DNA of 64,000 nt from Pseudomonas fluorescens (GCF_001648775.1 NZ_LVEJ01000002.1:124001-188000), one strand, 5' to 3'; positions 1 to 10,524 are shown, counted from the stretch's first letter. The notes: generated by a model from the sequence alone, not told the origin. Numbers and translations are program-made.

Positions 1-2301
1 TTTTTTCGCCTTCGGCGCGCCATCGCCATATTTCACTGCCAGACCATCCAGCGGCAGACGTTCGCGCACGCCGTCGATGCTGTATTCGGCTTCAGCCCAG
101 CTCCAGCGGTTGAACGCGTGAACGGTGGCGCCGGTCACCAGCCCACGCTCGTGAGCGCGTTTGGCCAGTTCTTCGAAGCTCAGCGGCTGCATGCCGTTGG
201 CCGTCAGCTTGCCGTCGACCCAATGCGCATCTTCGCGACGCACCACGTAAGGGTTGGCCTGACCGCCGTAAGGGCCCTGACGCCAGATTTCCATGGCCGC
301 CGGCCACAAACCGTTGTTGAACAGCACGCGCGCCGCTTCACGGGTGGCATGACTGAAGTAGTACGCCGAGTTGGTCGCCGACGAGGCCGAGGCCAATTTG
401 CCGACCCAACGCGGGTTGCGCAGCAGATTGTCCTGTTCGGCCTGGCTCATGATGTAAGGGTTGCCGCTGGTGATCAGCTGCATTTCCTTCCATTCGGTTT
501 CGCCAGTCTTCACTTCGTGCGCCGGACTGCCGAGGAAATCGGCAACCACCAGGGCTTGCGAGGTGGACATGCCGGTGCCGATTTCAATACCGATGTGGCG
601 CAGGGTAATGCGACCGTCGGCGGTGAATTCGATGCTGGCCATCGGCGCTTCGGAACCGGTGCCGAAGTCTTTCTGGCAGATGGCGAAACCGACGCCATAC
701 CAGTTGTCCGGGTCTGCGGCTTCGCGCTGTTTCTTGATCGCGTCGCGGTTTTTCCAGACTTCGTGTACCGAGGCCTTGTCGAGAATCTCGTGCAGGCGCA
801 GCGCTCCGGCCGGAATCGCGCCCTGGGTGTTTTTCATGCCGGAACGCAAAGCATTCTTGCGACGCAAGTCGATGGCATCGACACCGAGGCGATTGGCGAT
901 TTCGTCGACCATCATCTCGGTCGCCGCCATGCTTTGCAGGGTGCCGTAACCGCGCATCGAACCTGCCTCAACCCCACGTGAGTGGTAAGCGGTGACTTGC
1001 AGATCGTTCTGAGGCATGTAGTAGATCGACTGCGCCGCCGTGGCGCCAACAGCGGCAACCGAAGGGCTGTAGTTGATCCGGCCACCACCGTCGACGCTCA
1101 TTTCGGCGCGAAAAATCTTGAAGCTGTAGTCGTTCTTGTCCACGGCCAATTGGTAGCGGATGTCGAACGGGTGACGCTTGATGCCGCTCTGGAACTGCTC
1201 GTAGCGGTCGTTGGCCAAGCGCACTGGCACACCGGCGCCGTACAACGCGGCGAGGGCTGCGTAGTAAACGAAGATGTTGTGGTCTTTGGAACCGTAACCG
1301 ACGGTGTAACCCGGGTGCATGTTCAGGTTGTCGAGGCCGAAGCGCGACGGCGAGATCATTTTTGCGGTCTCGGTCGCAGCTTCCAGTGGGCACTGGGTCG
1401 CCACCACGAAATGCAGGGTCTTGGTTTTCGGATCGTACCAGCCGTTGCCGTTGTCCGGCTCCATTGCTGCCGGTTCGATCGACGGGGTCTTGTAGCGCTC
1501 GTCGAACACCAGCCAGTTTTCCGGCGGGGTATCGATCTCTTTCTTCATGCGGTCAGCATAGAACAGGCCGCGCTCGGTCAGATTGCCGTGCAGGTTGGGC
1601 TGGGAATTCCACACCGGACGCCGGTTTTTCAGCATCGGAAAGAGGATCGAGTCCTTCAGGCTGGCGAATTCGTCCTCGTCGGCCGAGGTCGCGCCGCCCA
1701 CACGTACGTAGCGGAAACTGCCATACGGATCGCCTTCGTAATACGGCACTTGTGCACCGTAACGAATCGCTTTGTCATTGAATTTGAGTTTGTTCTTCGC
1801 TTGGCGGAAACGCTCGAAGTCGTTCCAGATCAGGATGGCCACCGGGTGACCGATGAACATCGGCACCTTGCCTTCTGGCAGTAGCGGATCCGGCGCGTGT
1901 TCTTCCGGAAAGACGATGCCGTCCTTGTCCAGGTCAGCGGCGGTGACGATGCGGTCCGGCTGCAAGTCGGCGCCGAGCCACGACAGGTCGTAACCGTCGT
2001 AAATGCGATCGGCCTTGATGGTTTTCAGCAGCATGGCGTGGCCTTGCTGTTCAGGCCAGCCCGGCATGTCCTTGGAGCGGATGTCGCGGGCAAAGACTTT
2101 GCTGCCGCAGACCTTGGACAGTGCATCGTTACGCTGACGCGCCTTGCCGTTATTGCCGAGCCACTTCTCGGACGGCACGGTGACGCTGTTTTCCATCAAG
2201 GCAGCCAGCGCCTGGGTGCTGAGCGGCGTGAGCGTGACGCTCACACCCGCCACCAGCCCGCCCTGGAGGAACGAGCGCCGGGATATATCACGGTTGGACA
2301 T
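1..2301 (-). CDS. xanthine dehydrogenase family molybdopterin-binding subunit (C-terminus beyond window)
   Basis: The frame is open from the left edge to an ATG at 2301, giving 767 visible residues; the C-terminal end is outside. The N-terminus has a Tat signal (RRSFLQGG at residues 8-15, then a hydrophobic stretch), so the enzyme is exported folded to the periplasm. Family knowledge: these proteins bind the molybdopterin cytosine dinucleotide cofactor and hydroxylate aldehydes or N-heterocycles (isoquinoline 1-oxidoreductase/aldehyde oxidase type). Supporting motifs are the E-I-G-T-G-M-S-T-S-Q segment and the stretch GSMRGYG...DEIANRLG, typical of the C2 molybdenum domain. No [2Fe-2S] subunit is upstream (next genes are tRNAs), so a partner would have to lie downstream, beyond the window. 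Substrate is unknown. Confidence 0.85.
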   Translation of the reverse strand, partial: MSNRDISRRSFLQGGLVAGVSVTLTPLSTQALAALMENSVTVPSEKWLGNNGKARQRNDALSKVCGSKVFARDIRSKDMPGWPEQQGHAMLLKTIKADRIYDGYDLSWLGADLQPDRIVTAADLDKDGIVFPEEHAPDPLLPEGKVPMFIGHPVAILIWNDFERFRQAKNKLKFNDKAIRYGAQVPYYEGDPYGSFRYVRVGGATSADEDEFASLKDSILFPMLKNRRPVWNSQPNLHGNLTERGLFYADRMKKEIDTPPENWLVFDERYKTPSIEPAAMEPDNGNGWYDPKTKTLHFVVATQCPLEAATETAKMISPSRFGLDNLNMHPGYTVGYGSKDHNIFVYYAALAALYGAGVPVRLANDRYEQFQSGIKRHPFDIRYQLAVDKNDYSFKIFRAEMSVDGGGRINYSPSVAAVGATAAQSIYYMPQNDLQVTAYHSRGVEAGSMRGYGTLQSMAATEMMVDEIANRLGVDAIDLRRKNALRSGMKNTQGAIPAGALRLHEILDKASVHEVWKNRDAIKKQREAADPDNWYGVGFAICQKDFGTGSEAPMASIEFTADGRITLRHIGIEIGTGMSTSQALVVADFLGSPAHEVKTGETEWKEMQLITSGNPYIMSQAEQDNLLRNPRWVGKLASASSATNSAYYFSHATREAARVLFNNGLWPAAMEIWRQGPYGGQANPYVVRREDAHWVDGKLTANGMQPLSFEELAKRAHERGLVTGATVHAFNRWSWAEAEYSIDGVRERLPLDGLAVKYGDGAPKAKK

Positions 2302-2543
2302 GGATCATCCTCTGGGCGGTTATACGTCCGCCCTTCTGGTTATCTACTGGGGAATCTCGAGTCTTGCAGAAGCCCTTCTTGGCTAAACGAAGGGCGTGTT
2401 GACAGTGCAAAGCTGACCGAAAGGTTAACTTTAAAGGTTTCTGCGCTCGCAGCAAACAACCAGTTACAAAAATTTGACTAAAGAATCAAAAAATCAATGC
2501 GACGTGGCAGCGCATCTAGATCAGATATAACTGGGCATAAACA

Positions 2544-2634
2544 TGTGGGAGCGAGCTTGCTCGCGAAAGCGTTGTTCCAGTCGATGCAAATTTTGAATGT
2601 GCAGACGCCTTCGCGAGCAAGCTCGCTCCCACAG
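2544..2634. repeat. REPIN (inverted REP pair, GTGGG-outside type)
   Basis: Starts TGTGGGAGCGAGCTTGCTCG and ends with the inverse, CGAGCAAGCTCGCTCCCACA, separated by a roughly 40-base spacer. Each arm is itself an imperfect palindrome (GCGAGCTTGCTCGC). This is the common Pseudomonas REP family. Confidence 0.85.
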
Positions 2635-2699
2635 GGAATTGCATCGGATTCAGGATGGGTGTTGCAGGAAGGAAAAAGAAAAAGCCAAATTTCAGACAC

Positions 2700-2727
2700 A
2701 AAAAACCCCGGTCTTTCGACCAGGGTC
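2700..2727 (-). terminator. intrinsic terminator of the Val-Asp-Asp tRNA cluster
   Basis: On the minus strand: ACCCTGGTC, loop GAAA, GACCGGGGT, then six T. It lies directly downstream of the last tRNA-Asp in transcription order. Confidence 0.75.
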
Positions 2728-2801
2728 TTTGCTATCGATTCCGAACCAGCCAATGGCTGTTTTCGGTGCTTCAAGGCGTTCAGTGGTCCTTGAAGCAGAT
2801 A

Positions 2802-2878
2802 TGGCGCAGCGGACGGGACTCGAACCCGCGACCCCCGGCGTGACAGGCCGGTATTCTAACCGACTGAACTACCGCTGC
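2802..2878 (-). tRNA. tRNA-Asp (GTC), copy 2
   Basis: 77 nt including encoded CCA. Acceptor GCAGCGG pairs with CCGCTGC; anticodon loop CTGTCAC gives GTC. The gene is identical to the copy at 2972-3048, and both follow the tRNA-Val on the same strand. Confidence 0.97.
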
Positions 2879-2971
2879 GTATCGCTTTGAGCTTGCGCTC
2901 AAGTAACTCGTGTTGATTGCTAGCTTCGGTGCTTTGCAATCGCGAACCAGACTTGTCTGACTCGTAAAATA

Positions 2972-3048
2972 TGGCGCAGCGGACGGGACTCGAACCCGCG
3001 ACCCCCGGCGTGACAGGCCGGTATTCTAACCGACTGAACTACCGCTGC
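2972..3048 (-). tRNA. tRNA-Asp (GTC), copy 1
   Basis: 77 nt with CCA, identical in sequence to the copy at 2802-2878. Cloverleaf arms are all complementary; anticodon GTC. Second gene of a Val-Asp-Asp cluster. Confidence 0.97.
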
Positions 3049-3104
3049 GCGTCGGTGCAGGCACTTTCAGCCTACGTTCTTGCTTAAGCAAGTTTCTCGG
3101 GGAG

Positions 3105-3180
3105 TGGTGGGTGATGACGGGATCGAACCGCCGACATTCTGCTTGTAAGGCAGACGCTCTCCCAGCTGAGCTAATCACCC
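3105..3180 (-). tRNA. tRNA-Val (TAC)
   Basis: 76 nt with CCA. Acceptor GGGTGAT pairs with ATCACCC; anticodon loop CTTACAA gives TAC. First gene of the cluster. Confidence 0.97.
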
Positions 3181-3285
3181 GTTTGCATCTCCGAGGCCGC
3201 GAAATTTACGCAGGTAGCGAACCTAAGTCAATAGCAGGATTGAAGTTTTTCTTAAAAAGACGAAATTGTTTCCATCCTGCAAGAC

Positions 3286-3358
3286 CGCCTTCGCGAGCAA
3301 GCCCGCTGCCACAGGGGAATGCATTCCAAATGTGGGAGCGAGCCTGCTCGCGAAGGCG
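3286..3358. repeat. REPIN (TTCGCGAG-outside type)
   Basis: CGCCTTCGCGAGCAAGCCCG ... GAGCCTGCTCGCGAAGGCG: two REP arms facing inward around the spacer AGGGGAATGCATTCCAAAT. It lies between the SDR gene end and the tRNA-Val start. Confidence 0.85.
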
Positions 3359-3395
3359 TCAGTTCATCCAACGCAAATTCAGAGAAAAAGGCGAT

Positions 3396-4172
3396 CTACT
3401 CGCTATAGATCATCTTTTTCGTCATACCGCCATCGACGACGAACTCCTGCCCGGTAACAAACCCGGCATTCCTCGACAGCAACCACGCAACCATGGCCGC
3501 GACATCTTCGACCGTCCCTACCCTGCCCGCCGGATGCTGAGCATGATCGGCATCGGCGAGCGGCTCTGCTCGGCGCGCAGAAGGATCGCGCGCATCAATC
3601 CAGCCCGGACTGACGGCGTTGACGCGAATCTCCGGCCCCAGGCTGATCGCCAACGCATGCGTCAGCGCCAACAAGCCGCCCTTGCTCGCCGCATACGCCT
3701 CGGAGTCTGCCTCCGACTGCCGCGCCCGGGTCGAAGCCAGATTGACGATCGAACCGTTGTGCGCGCGCAGGTACGGCGCGCAATGCTTGGCCAACAGCAT
3801 CGGCCCACTGAGATTTACCGCCAGCACGCGATTCCAGTAAGCCAGATCGAGGCTTTCCAGAGTGATGTTGTGCGGATCGGCGACCGCCGCGTTGCAGACC
3901 AGCGCATCAAGGCGACCAAACTGCCCCAGCACTTCGGCAACGCCGAGCGCGACCTGCCCCTCATCGGCAACATCCATGGCAATGAACCAAGCGTGCTCGC
4001 CCAACACCTTCGCCACTTTCGAACCGCGCACACGGTCCAGATCGGTCAGCACCACTTGCCAGCCTTCGCTGATCAGCCACGCTGCAATCCCCAGACCGAT
4101 GCCCCGCGCAGCACCCGTGACCAGCGCAACGCGGCCATGGGTACCTGCTGTCGGTGCCGACAACTCGATCAC
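3396..4172 (-). CDS. SDR family NAD(P)-dependent oxidoreductase
   Basis: 258 residues, the usual classical short-chain dehydrogenase size. The Rossmann motif TGAARGIG is at 19-26, the NAA motif at 94-96, and the catalytic set is Ser147, Tyr160 and Lys164 (YAASK). The C-terminal half ends [10 protein letters not shown], typical of the family. Substrate cannot be told from sequence. The ATG overlaps the metZ stop by 4 bases, so the two are translationally coupled; the same pair exists in P. aeruginosa (PA3107-PA3106, from general knowledge). A role near sulphur amino acid metabolism would be guesswork. Confidence 0.9.
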   Translation of the reverse strand: MIELSAPTAGTHGRVALVTGAARGIGLGIAAWLISEGWQVVLTDLDRVRGSKVAKVLGEHAWFIAMDVADEGQVALGVAEVLGQFGRLDALVCNAAVADPHNITLESLDLAYWNRVLAVNLSGPMLLAKHCAPYLRAHNGSIVNLASTRARQSEADSEAYAASKGGLLALTHALAISLGPEIRVNAVSPGWIDARDPSARRAEPLADADHAQHPAGRVGTVEDVAAMVAWLLSRNAGFVTGQEFVVDGGMTKKMIYSE

Positions 4173-5380
4173 AACGCTGCCAGACCGCGCGCCAGATCGG
4201 CTTGCAGGTCAGCGACGTCTTCCAGACCGACCGCGATGCGGATCAGGCTGTCACGAATACCCGCCGCTTCACGCTCCTGCGGCGCCAGACGGCCATGAGA
4301 AGTGGTGCTCGGGTGGGTGATCGTGGTCTTGCTGTCGCCGAGGTTGGCGGTGATCGAAATCAGTCGCGTCGCATCGATAAAGCGCCACGCCCCCTCTTTG
4401 CCACCCTTGACCTCGAAACTTACGACCGCGCCGAAGCCCTTCTGCTGACGCTGGGCCAGTTCGTGCTGCGGATGGCTCTTCAGACCGGCGTAATGCACCT
4501 TCTCGATGCCGTCCTGCTGCTCCAGCCATTCGGCCAGTTCCTGAGCATTCGCGCAGTGTGCCTTCATTCGCAGGTTCAGGGTTTCCAGACCTTTGAGGAA
4601 GATCCACGCGTTGAACGGGCTCAAGGTCGGCCCGGCCGTGCGCAGGAAGCCGACGATCTCTTTCATCTGCTCACTGCGACCGGCCACCACACCGCCCATG
4701 CAACGACCCTGGCCGTCGATGAACTTGGTCGCCGAGTGCACGACGATGTCTGCGCCCATTTTCAATGGCTGCTGCAGCGCTGGCGTGCAGAAGCAGTTGT
4801 CGACTACCAGCATCGCGCCTTTGGCGTGGGCGATTTCCGCCAGTGCGGTGATGTCGACCAGCTCAGCCAATGGATTGGATGGCGACTCGACGAACAGCAG
4901 CCTGGTGTTCGACTTGATCGCCGCATCCCAACCCGAAAGGTCGGCCAGCGGCACGTAATCGACTTCCACACCGAAACGCTTGAAGTACTTTTCGAACAGA
5001 CTGATGGTCGAGCCGAATACGCTGCGCGAAACCAGCACATGATCGCCGGCACTGCACAAGCTCATCACCACGGCCATGATCGCAGCCATGCCAGTGGCAG
5101 TCGCAACGGCTTGCTCGGCGCTTTCCAGTGCGGCAATGCGCTCTTCGAACGCGCGCACGGTCGGGTTGGTGTAGCGCGAGTAAACGTTGCCCGGCACTTC
5201 GCCGGCAAACCGTGCGGCCGCGTCGGCGGCGGTGCGGAACACGTAGCTGGAGGTGAAGAACATCGGATCACCGTGTTCGCCTTCCGGCGTACGATGCTGA
5301 CCGGCACGTACGGCCAGGGTATCGAACGCTACGCCTTCGAGGTCGCTGTCCAGCCGACCGGCATCCCATTCCTGACTCAT
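4169..5380 (-). CDS. metZ: O-succinylhomoserine sulfhydrylase MetZ
   Basis: 403 residues. PLP enzyme of the Cys/Met metabolism family that converts O-succinylhomoserine and sulfide to homocysteine (direct sulfhydrylation route to methionine, used by Pseudomonas). Family marks: YSRYTNPT near residue 68, the SATKF segment carrying the PLP lysine, and [12 protein letters not shown] near the C-terminus. The start at 5380 (MSQEWDAG) is chosen over an 8-residue longer frame because AAGGAGTGACAGC precedes it. Downstream of purF with a terminator between, upstream-overlapping the SDR gene. Confidence 0.95.
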   Translation of the reverse strand: MSQEWDAGRLDSDLEGVAFDTLAVRAGQHRTPEGEHGDPMFFTSSYVFRTAADAAARFAGEVPGNVYSRYTNPTVRAFEERIAALESAEQAVATATGMAAIMAVVMSLCSAGDHVLVSRSVFGSTISLFEKYFKRFGVEVDYVPLADLSGWDAAIKSNTRLLFVESPSNPLAELVDITALAEIAHAKGAMLVVDNCFCTPALQQPLKMGADIVVHSATKFIDGQGRCMGGVVAGRSEQMKEIVGFLRTAGPTLSPFNAWIFLKGLETLNLRMKAHCANAQELAEWLEQQDGIEKVHYAGLKSHPQHELAQRQQKGFGAVVSFEVKGGKEGAWRFIDATRLISITANLGDSKTTITHPSTTSHGRLAPQEREAAGIRDSLIRIAVGLEDVADLQADLARGLAAL

Positions 5381-5424
5381 GCTGTCACTCCTTGCCCTGT
5401 TCACGAAAATTGAAAGTCAGATAC

Positions 5425-5447
5425 AAAACCGGCCCCTCAGGGCCGGT
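5425..5447 (-). terminator. intrinsic terminator after purF
   Basis: Minus strand ACCGGCCC, loop TGAG, GGGCCGGT, then TTTT. It sits 7 bases after the purF stop and separates purF from metZ. Confidence 0.85.
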
Positions 5448-5453
5448 AGAAAC

Positions 5454-6959
5454 TCAGTTGTTGTACAGATCGATGATCGCACTGACCGCCTGGGTCTTGA
5501 CCTTCGAGGCATCGTTGCGTGCCTGCTCGATCTTGTTCAGGTAAGCCTCGTCAACGTCGCCGGTAACGTACTTGCCGTCAAACACTGCGCAATCGAAGTT
5601 CTCGATCTTGATCTTGCCGCCACCGACCGCTTCGATCAAGTCAGGCAGGTCCTGATAGATCAGCCAGTCAGCGCCGATCAGATCCGCCACGTCCTGAGTC
5701 GAACGATTGTGCGCGATCAGTTCGTGCGCGCTCGGCATGTCGATGCCGTAGACGTTCGGGAAGCGAACCGCCGGAGCCGCCGAGCAGAAGTAGACGTTTT
5801 TCGCGCCGGCTTCGCGGGCCATCTGGATGATCTGCTTGCAGGTGGTGCCGCGCACGATCGAGTCGTCGACCAGCATCACGTTCTTGCCGCGGAATTCCAG
5901 CTCGATGGCGTTGAGCTTCTGGCGTACCGATTTCTTGCGCGCCGCCTGGCCCGGCATGATGAAGGTACGGCCGATGTAACGGTTCTTGACGAAACCTTCG
6001 CGGAATTTCACGCCCAGGTGATTGGCCAGTTCCAGTGCCGCGGTACGGCTGGTGTCCGGAATCGGGATAACCACGTCGATGTCGTGCTCTGGACGCTCGC
6101 GCAGGATCTTCTCGGCGAGTTTCTCACCCATGCGCAGACGGGCTTTGTAGACCGACACGCCGTCGATGATCGAATCCGGACGCGCCAGGTAGACGTGTTC
6201 GAAAATGCACGGGGTCAGGGACGGGTTGGTCGCGCACTGACGGGTGTGCAGCTTGCCGTCTTCAGTGATGTAGACCGCTTCGCCCGGAGCCAGGTCGCGA
6301 ATCAGGGTGAAACCAAGCACGTCCAGCGAAACGCTTTCCGAGGCGATCATGTACTCGACGCCTTCGTCAGTATGACGCTGGCCGAACACGATTGGACGGA
6401 TGCCGTGCGGGTCACGGAAACCGACGATGCCATAACCGGTAACCATCGCCACCACGGCGTAACCGCCGACACAACGGTTGTGCACGTCGGTCACCGCGGC
6501 AAATACGTCTTCTTCGGTCGGCTGCAGCTTGCCGCGCTGGGCCAGCTCGTGAGCGAACACGTTGAGCAGCACTTCCGAGTCGGAACTGGTGTTGACGTGA
6601 CGCAGATCGGATTCGTAGATCTCTTTGGCCAACTGTTCAACGTTGGTCAGGTTACCGTTGTGCGCCAGAGTGATGCCGTAAGGCGAGTTGACGTAAAACG
6701 GTTGGGCTTCGGCCGAAGTCGAGCTGCCCGCGGTCGGGTAACGAACGTGGCCGATACCCATGTGGCCGACCAGACGCTGCATGTGACGCTGTTGAAACAC
6801 GTCACGCACCAGGCCATTGTCCTTGCGCAGGAACAACCGGCCATCATGGCTGGTGACGATACCGGCAGCGTCCTGGCCGCGGTGCTGGAGCACGGTTAGC
6901 GCGTCATACAGCGCCTGATTGACGTTCGACTTACCGACGATACCGACGATGCCACACAT
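5454..6959 (-). CDS. purF: amidophosphoribosyltransferase PurF
   Basis: 501 residues. It catalyses the first committed step of purine synthesis, PRPP plus glutamine to 5-phosphoribosylamine. The start at 6959 exposes MCGIVG, so Cys2 becomes the N-terminal nucleophile of the class II glutaminase domain after Met removal; a 3-residue longer frame would hide it. PRPP-binding signature [12 protein letters not shown] is near residue 365. Transcribed after cvpA with a 41-base gap; cvpA-purF pairing is conserved in gammaproteobacteria. Confidence 0.97.
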   Translation of the reverse strand: MCGIVGIVGKSNVNQALYDALTVLQHRGQDAAGIVTSHDGRLFLRKDNGLVRDVFQQRHMQRLVGHMGIGHVRYPTAGSSTSAEAQPFYVNSPYGITLAHNGNLTNVEQLAKEIYESDLRHVNTSSDSEVLLNVFAHELAQRGKLQPTEEDVFAAVTDVHNRCVGGYAVVAMVTGYGIVGFRDPHGIRPIVFGQRHTDEGVEYMIASESVSLDVLGFTLIRDLAPGEAVYITEDGKLHTRQCATNPSLTPCIFEHVYLARPDSIIDGVSVYKARLRMGEKLAEKILRERPEHDIDVVIPIPDTSRTAALELANHLGVKFREGFVKNRYIGRTFIMPGQAARKKSVRQKLNAIELEFRGKNVMLVDDSIVRGTTCKQIIQMAREAGAKNVYFCSAAPAVRFPNVYGIDMPSAHELIAHNRSTQDVADLIGADWLIYQDLPDLIEAVGGGKIKIENFDCAVFDGKYVTGDVDEAYLNKIEQARNDASKVKTQAVSAIIDLYNN

Positions 6960-7000
6960 GCGACGCAACCCCTACTTAATGGATCTGAACTGAACAACAC

Positions 7001-7561
7001 TCACTGAGGCGTTTTCGCCGACGGCAAGAGTTGCTCCTTGAACGGAATATCAGCGGGTACGCTGATTCCGCTGGCAAGCCACTGACTGCTCCACCCGAGA
7101 ATCAGGTTTTTGGACCAGTCGGCGACCAATAGAAACTTTGGCACGAGCTGTGATTCTTTCCACCACCCGTCCTGCTGTACCGGCCCCAGACTCAACAGCC
7201 CGACCGCCACGACCACCAGCAACACGCCACGCGCAGCGCCGAAGGCCATGCCGAGGAATCGATCGGTCCCGGACAACCCGGTGACGCGAACCAACTCGCC
7301 GATAAGATAATTGATCATTGCGCCCACGATCAGTGTGGCGACAAACATGATGGCACAGCCCGCGATCACGCGAGCCGATGGGGTTTCGATGTATCCGGCG
7401 AGGTACTCGGACAATGAGCCACCGAACATCCAGGCGACGACTCCTGCGATGATCCAGGTCACCAGCGATAATGCTTCCTTGACGAAGCCGCGGCTCAAAC
7501 TGATCAAAGCGGAGATGGCGATGATTGCAACGATCGCCCAGTCAACCCAGGTAAATGGCAC
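7001..7561 (-). CDS. cvpA: CvpA family inner membrane protein
   Basis: 186 residues beginning TWVDWAIVAIIAI, the standard CvpA N-terminus, with four hydrophobic segments (about 6-24, 30-50, 65-85 and 102-122). CvpA is required for colicin V production in E. coli; its broader role is envelope homeostasis and remains loosely defined. The initiator is GTG at 7561; there is no in-frame ATG nearby. Lies between the SPOR gene and purF in one direction, consistent with an operon. Confidence 0.92.
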   Translation of the reverse strand: MPFTWVDWAIVAIIAISALISLSRGFVKEALSLVTWIIAGVVAWMFGGSLSEYLAGYIETPSARVIAGCAIMFVATLIVGAMINYLIGELVRVTGLSGTDRFLGMAFGAARGVLLVVVAVGLLSLGPVQQDGWWKESQLVPKFLLVADWSKNLILGWSSQWLASGISVPADIPFKEQLLPSAKTPQ

Positions 7562-7659
7562 AGTGCAGCCTACAGACGGATAAGGCGGCGCATTTTAGCA
7601 GAGCGCATGCCTCTCGGTAAGCTGCGATTGTCAGTGCATTTCAATCGAGGTGATAGTTT

Positions 7660-8316
7660 CTAGCCGCGCTCAGGCTGGAAACGCACGACAAAACCCTTGA
7701 GGTTCTGCTGACGACCCAACAGATCACGCAGACGATCGGCCTCGGCACGCTCGATCAGCGGGCCGACAAACACCCGATTCTTGCCATCGGCCGAACGAAT
7801 GTAGGCGTTGTAGCCCTGGCTGCGCAGGGTTTTCTGCAGGCTTTCGGCGCTGGCACGACTCGACAGACTGGCCAGTTGCACCGACCAACTCACCGACAGG
7901 CCGTTGGCATCGACGCGGCTTGGCGTGGTGTCGGGTTTGCTCGATGCCGCAGCGATAGGCTGGGCAGGCGCCGGAATCGACTTGGCCACCGCGGGCGGCG
8001 CAGCAGGCTTGGTGATCATGATCGGAGCCGTCGGCGCAGGTGCTGGCGCCACCGGCGCAGCAGGCGCCGTGTCTTCGGCGACTTCTTCATCCGTCGGCAC
8101 TGGCTCTTGCGGCAAGGCTTGCGGCTCAGGCACGGCCACCGTTTCCATTTGCACCTGCGGCACAACGGGCGCCTGTGGCGCCGCCGGAGCTTCGACAGTC
8201 ACCTGACGCTGCTCATCCTGACGGGAAAACAGCATCGGCAGGAAAATCACCGCCAGCGCAACCAGCACCAAAGCGCCAACCATGCGCTGCTTGTACGCTT
8301 TATCCAGCAAAGCCAT
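7660..8316 (-). CDS. SPOR domain-containing membrane protein
   Basis: 218 residues. A short cytoplasmic N-terminus is followed by one membrane segment (about 12-30), a Pro/Ala-rich periplasmic linker (about 40-140) and a C-terminal SPOR domain (about 145-215: WSVQLASLSSRASA...NRVFVGP). SPOR domains bind denuded septal peptidoglycan, so a cell-division role is likely (DedD-like position next to folC and cvpA, as in E. coli). Start 8316 is chosen (GGAGGAAGCGGCAA before ATG) although the frame is open 53 codons further; that extension is the other frame of folC. Overlaps folC by 17 bases. Confidence 0.9.
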   Translation of the reverse strand: MALLDKAYKQRMVGALVLVALAVIFLPMLFSRQDEQRQVTVEAPAAPQAPVVPQVQMETVAVPEPQALPQEPVPTDEEVAEDTAPAAPVAPAPAPTAPIMITKPAAPPAVAKSIPAPAQPIAAASSKPDTTPSRVDANGLSVSWSVQLASLSSRASAESLQKTLRSQGYNAYIRSADGKNRVFVGPLIERAEADRLRDLLGRQQNLKGFVVRFQPERG

Positions 8317-9607
8317 TTGCCGCTTCCTCCGTGGAGCGCCGGGCCAGCCATTCAAGGGCCTCGGCGACACAATAAAATGATCCGAACAACAGAATCTCGT
8401 CGTCACTGGTGGCCACGGCACACTGCCCTTCCAACGCGGCGGCGACACTGTCGTAAGACGTGACCGACGCGCCAAGGTTCTGTAATGCCGCGTGCAATTC
8501 AGCTACTGGCCGTGCGCGCGGAGAATCCAGCGGCGCCACAGCCCAGTGCTCGACACTAGCATTCAATTCGCCGACAACACCATCCAGATCCTTGTCCGCC
8601 AGCAGGCCAAATACCGCCAGACGCTTGCCGACCGGTGGCTGCGCGGCCAGACGACGGGCCAGATACTCGGCGGCGTGCGGATTGTGGCCCACATCCAGCA
8701 ACAGATTCAGGCGCTTGCCGTTCCAGTCGAACGAACGACGATCCAGACGCCCCACTACGCGAGTCGACTGCATCGCCGCGACGATCTGCTGAGCGTTCCA
8801 CGGCAACCCGAGCAGCAGATACGCCTGCAATGCCAGCGCGGCGTTTTCCATCGGCAGATCCAGCAGCGGCAAATCACGCAACTCGACCGCCCGCCCCTGC
8901 GCATCGGTGCCGCGCCATTGCCAGTGCTGATCAGTGATGCCGAGATCGAAATCGCGTCCACGCAGAAAGAATGGGCACGCCAGCTCACGCGCCTTGTCGA
9001 GCAACGGTTGCGGAGGATTCAGATCACCGCACAAGGCCGGTTTGCCCTGACGGAAGATTCCGGCTTTCTCGAAAGCCACCGATTCGCGGGTATCGCCCAG
9101 ATAATCAGCGTGATCGACGCCAATACTGGTAACCAGTGCGATGTCGGCATCGACCACGTTGACCGTGTCCAGACGCCCGCCCAGCCCGACTTCAAGCACC
9201 ACTGCGTCGAGTTTGGCCTGCTGGAACAGCCAGAACGCCGCGAGGGTGCCCATTTCGAAGTAAGTCAGGGAAGTGTCGCCGCGCCCGACCTCGACCGCCG
9301 AGAAGGCCTGGCACAGCTGCGCGTCAGTGGCTTCGAGGCCATTGAGCTGCACCCGCTCGTTGTAACGCAGCAGGTGCGGAGAATTATAGACACCGACGTT
9401 AAGGCCCTGCGCGCGCAGCAATGAAGCCACGAATGCGCAAGTCGAACCTTTACCGTTGGTGCCGGTGACCGTGATCACCCGAGGCGCCGGCTGGCCCAGC
9501 CCCATGCGGGACGCTACCTGTTGTGAACGCTCCAGGCCCATGTCGATGGCCGACGGATGCAACTGCTCAAGGTAGGCGAGCCATTCGCCAAGGGTGCGCT
9601 CGGTCAT
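8300..9607 (-). CDS. folC: bifunctional folylpolyglutamate/dihydrofolate synthase
   Basis: 435 residues. Adds glutamate to dihydropteroate and to tetrahydrofolates. The ATP loop TGTNGKGST is near residue 47, and the H-N-P-H-A segment of the C-terminal Mur-ligase-like domain near residue 310. Start overlaps the accD stop by 4 bases (ATGA), and its end overlaps the SPOR gene, giving a tight accD-folC-SPOR-cvpA-purF series. Confidence 0.96.
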   Translation of the reverse strand: MTERTLGEWLAYLEQLHPSAIDMGLERSQQVASRMGLGQPAPRVITVTGTNGKGSTCAFVASLLRAQGLNVGVYNSPHLLRYNERVQLNGLEATDAQLCQAFSAVEVGRGDTSLTYFEMGTLAAFWLFQQAKLDAVVLEVGLGGRLDTVNVVDADIALVTSIGVDHADYLGDTRESVAFEKAGIFRQGKPALCGDLNPPQPLLDKARELACPFFLRGRDFDLGITDQHWQWRGTDAQGRAVELRDLPLLDLPMENAALALQAYLLLGLPWNAQQIVAAMQSTRVVGRLDRRSFDWNGKRLNLLLDVGHNPHAAEYLARRLAAQPPVGKRLAVFGLLADKDLDGVVGELNASVEHWAVAPLDSPRARPVAELHAALQNLGASVTSYDSVAAALEGQCAVATSDDEILLFGSFYCVAEALEWLARRSTEEAANGFAG

Positions 9608-10524
9608 AGGCCAGCAGGGACCGGTGGAACCACGATCGGCTCGATTGGCGCGGCGACGAATTTCGGCGTCGGCTTGCCAGTCATTTGTGCCAGCAGGTTG
9701 CCCAGACGCGGGCGCAGTTCCTGACGATGGATGATCATGTCGATTGCACCGTGCTCCAGCAGGAACTCACTGCGCTGGAAGCCTTCCGGCAGTTTTTCAC
9801 GCACGGTTTGTTCGATAACGCGCGGGCCGGCAAAGCCGATCAGGGCTTTCGGCTCACCGACGATCACGTCGCCGAGCATCGCCAGACTCGCCGAAACACC
9901 GCCGTAGACCGGGTCGGTCAGCACGGAGATGAACGGAATGCCTTCCTCACGCAGACGCGCCAACACCGCCGAGGTCTTGGCCATCTGCATCAGCGAGATC
10001 AACGCTTCCTGCATGCGCGCACCACCGGAGGCGGCGAAGCAGATCATCGGGCAACGGTTTTCCAGCGCGTAGTTGGCCGCGCGGACGAAGCGCTCACCGA
10101 CGATGGCGCCCATGGAACCGCCCATGAAAGCAAATTCAAAGGCCGAAACCACCACTGGCATGCCCAGCAACGTACCGCTGACGGAGATCAGCGCGTCTTT
10201 CTCGCCGGTCTGCTTCTGTGCAGCGGTCAGGCGATCCTTGTACTTCTTGCCGTCGCGGAATTTCAGACGGTCAACCGGCTCCAGATCGGCGCCCAGTTCG
10301 TTGCGACCTTCGGCATCGAGGAAGATGTCGATGCGCGCACGTGCGCCGATGCGCATGTGGTGGTTGCATTTAGGGCAAACGTCCAGGGTCTTTTCCAGCT
10401 CCGGACGATACAGCACAGCCTCGCAAGACGGGCATTTGTGCCACAGACCTTCAGGCACCGAGCTCTTCTTGACCTCGGAACGCATGATCGAAGGGATCAG
10501 TTTGTCTACCAACCAGTTGCTCAT
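9604..10524 (-). CDS. accD: acetyl-CoA carboxylase carboxyltransferase subunit beta
   Basis: 306 residues. With AccA it transfers CO2 from biotin to acetyl-CoA, making malonyl-CoA. The zinc ribbon cysteines are visible at 31, 34, 50 and 53, followed by the crotonase-like core ([21 protein letters not shown]). GGAGATAG precedes the ATG. The 204-base gap upstream to trpF carries its promoter, but I cannot name the boxes. Confidence 0.97.
   Translation of the reverse strand: MSNWLVDKLIPSIMRSEVKKSSVPEGLWHKCPSCEAVLYRPELEKTLDVCPKCNHHMRIGARARIDIFLDAEGRNELGADLEPVDRLKFRDGKKYKDRLTAAQKQTGEKDALISVSGTLLGMPVVVSAFEFAFMGGSMGAIVGERFVRAANYALENRCPMICFAASGGARMQEALISLMQMAKTSAVLARLREEGIPFISVLTDPVYGGVSASLAMLGDVIVGEPKALIGFAGPRVIEQTVREKLPEGFQRSEFLLEHGAIDMIIHRQELRPRLGNLLAQMTGKPTPKFVAAPIEPIVVPPVPAGL

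Larger units (their letters stand above)
2302..2801. other. intergenic stretch without genes
   Basis: About 500 bases between the molybdenum hydroxylase start and the first tRNA. It holds the hydroxylase leader, one REPIN (2544-2634) and the terminator of the tRNA cluster (2700-2727). Short open frames here read across the REP palindrome and have no family resemblance. The hydroxylase promoter must lie near 2302-2470, but I cannot point to convincing -35/-10 boxes. Confidence 0.6.

Noticed and set aside
118..981. 287-codon plus-strand frame at the left edge
   Set aside because: Opposite the molybdenum hydroxylase, whose frame is continuous from 2301 to the window edge.
2497..2890. Several short frames around the REPIN and tRNA-Asp
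   Set aside because: They read through REP palindromes and tRNA genes; the peptides have no family resemblance.
2544..3358. Closely placed palindromic repeats considered as CRISPR or attachment sites
   Set aside because: They are REP doublets scattered over the window with no regular spacing, and no integrase or cas gene is near the tRNAs.
5379..6899. 506-codon plus-strand frame opposite purF
   Set aside because: Antisense shadow of a clear amidophosphoribosyltransferase.
8317..8475. 53-codon N-terminal extension of the SPOR protein
   Set aside because: It is the alternative frame of folC; the internal ATG has GGAGGAAG in front and begins the membrane anchor directly.
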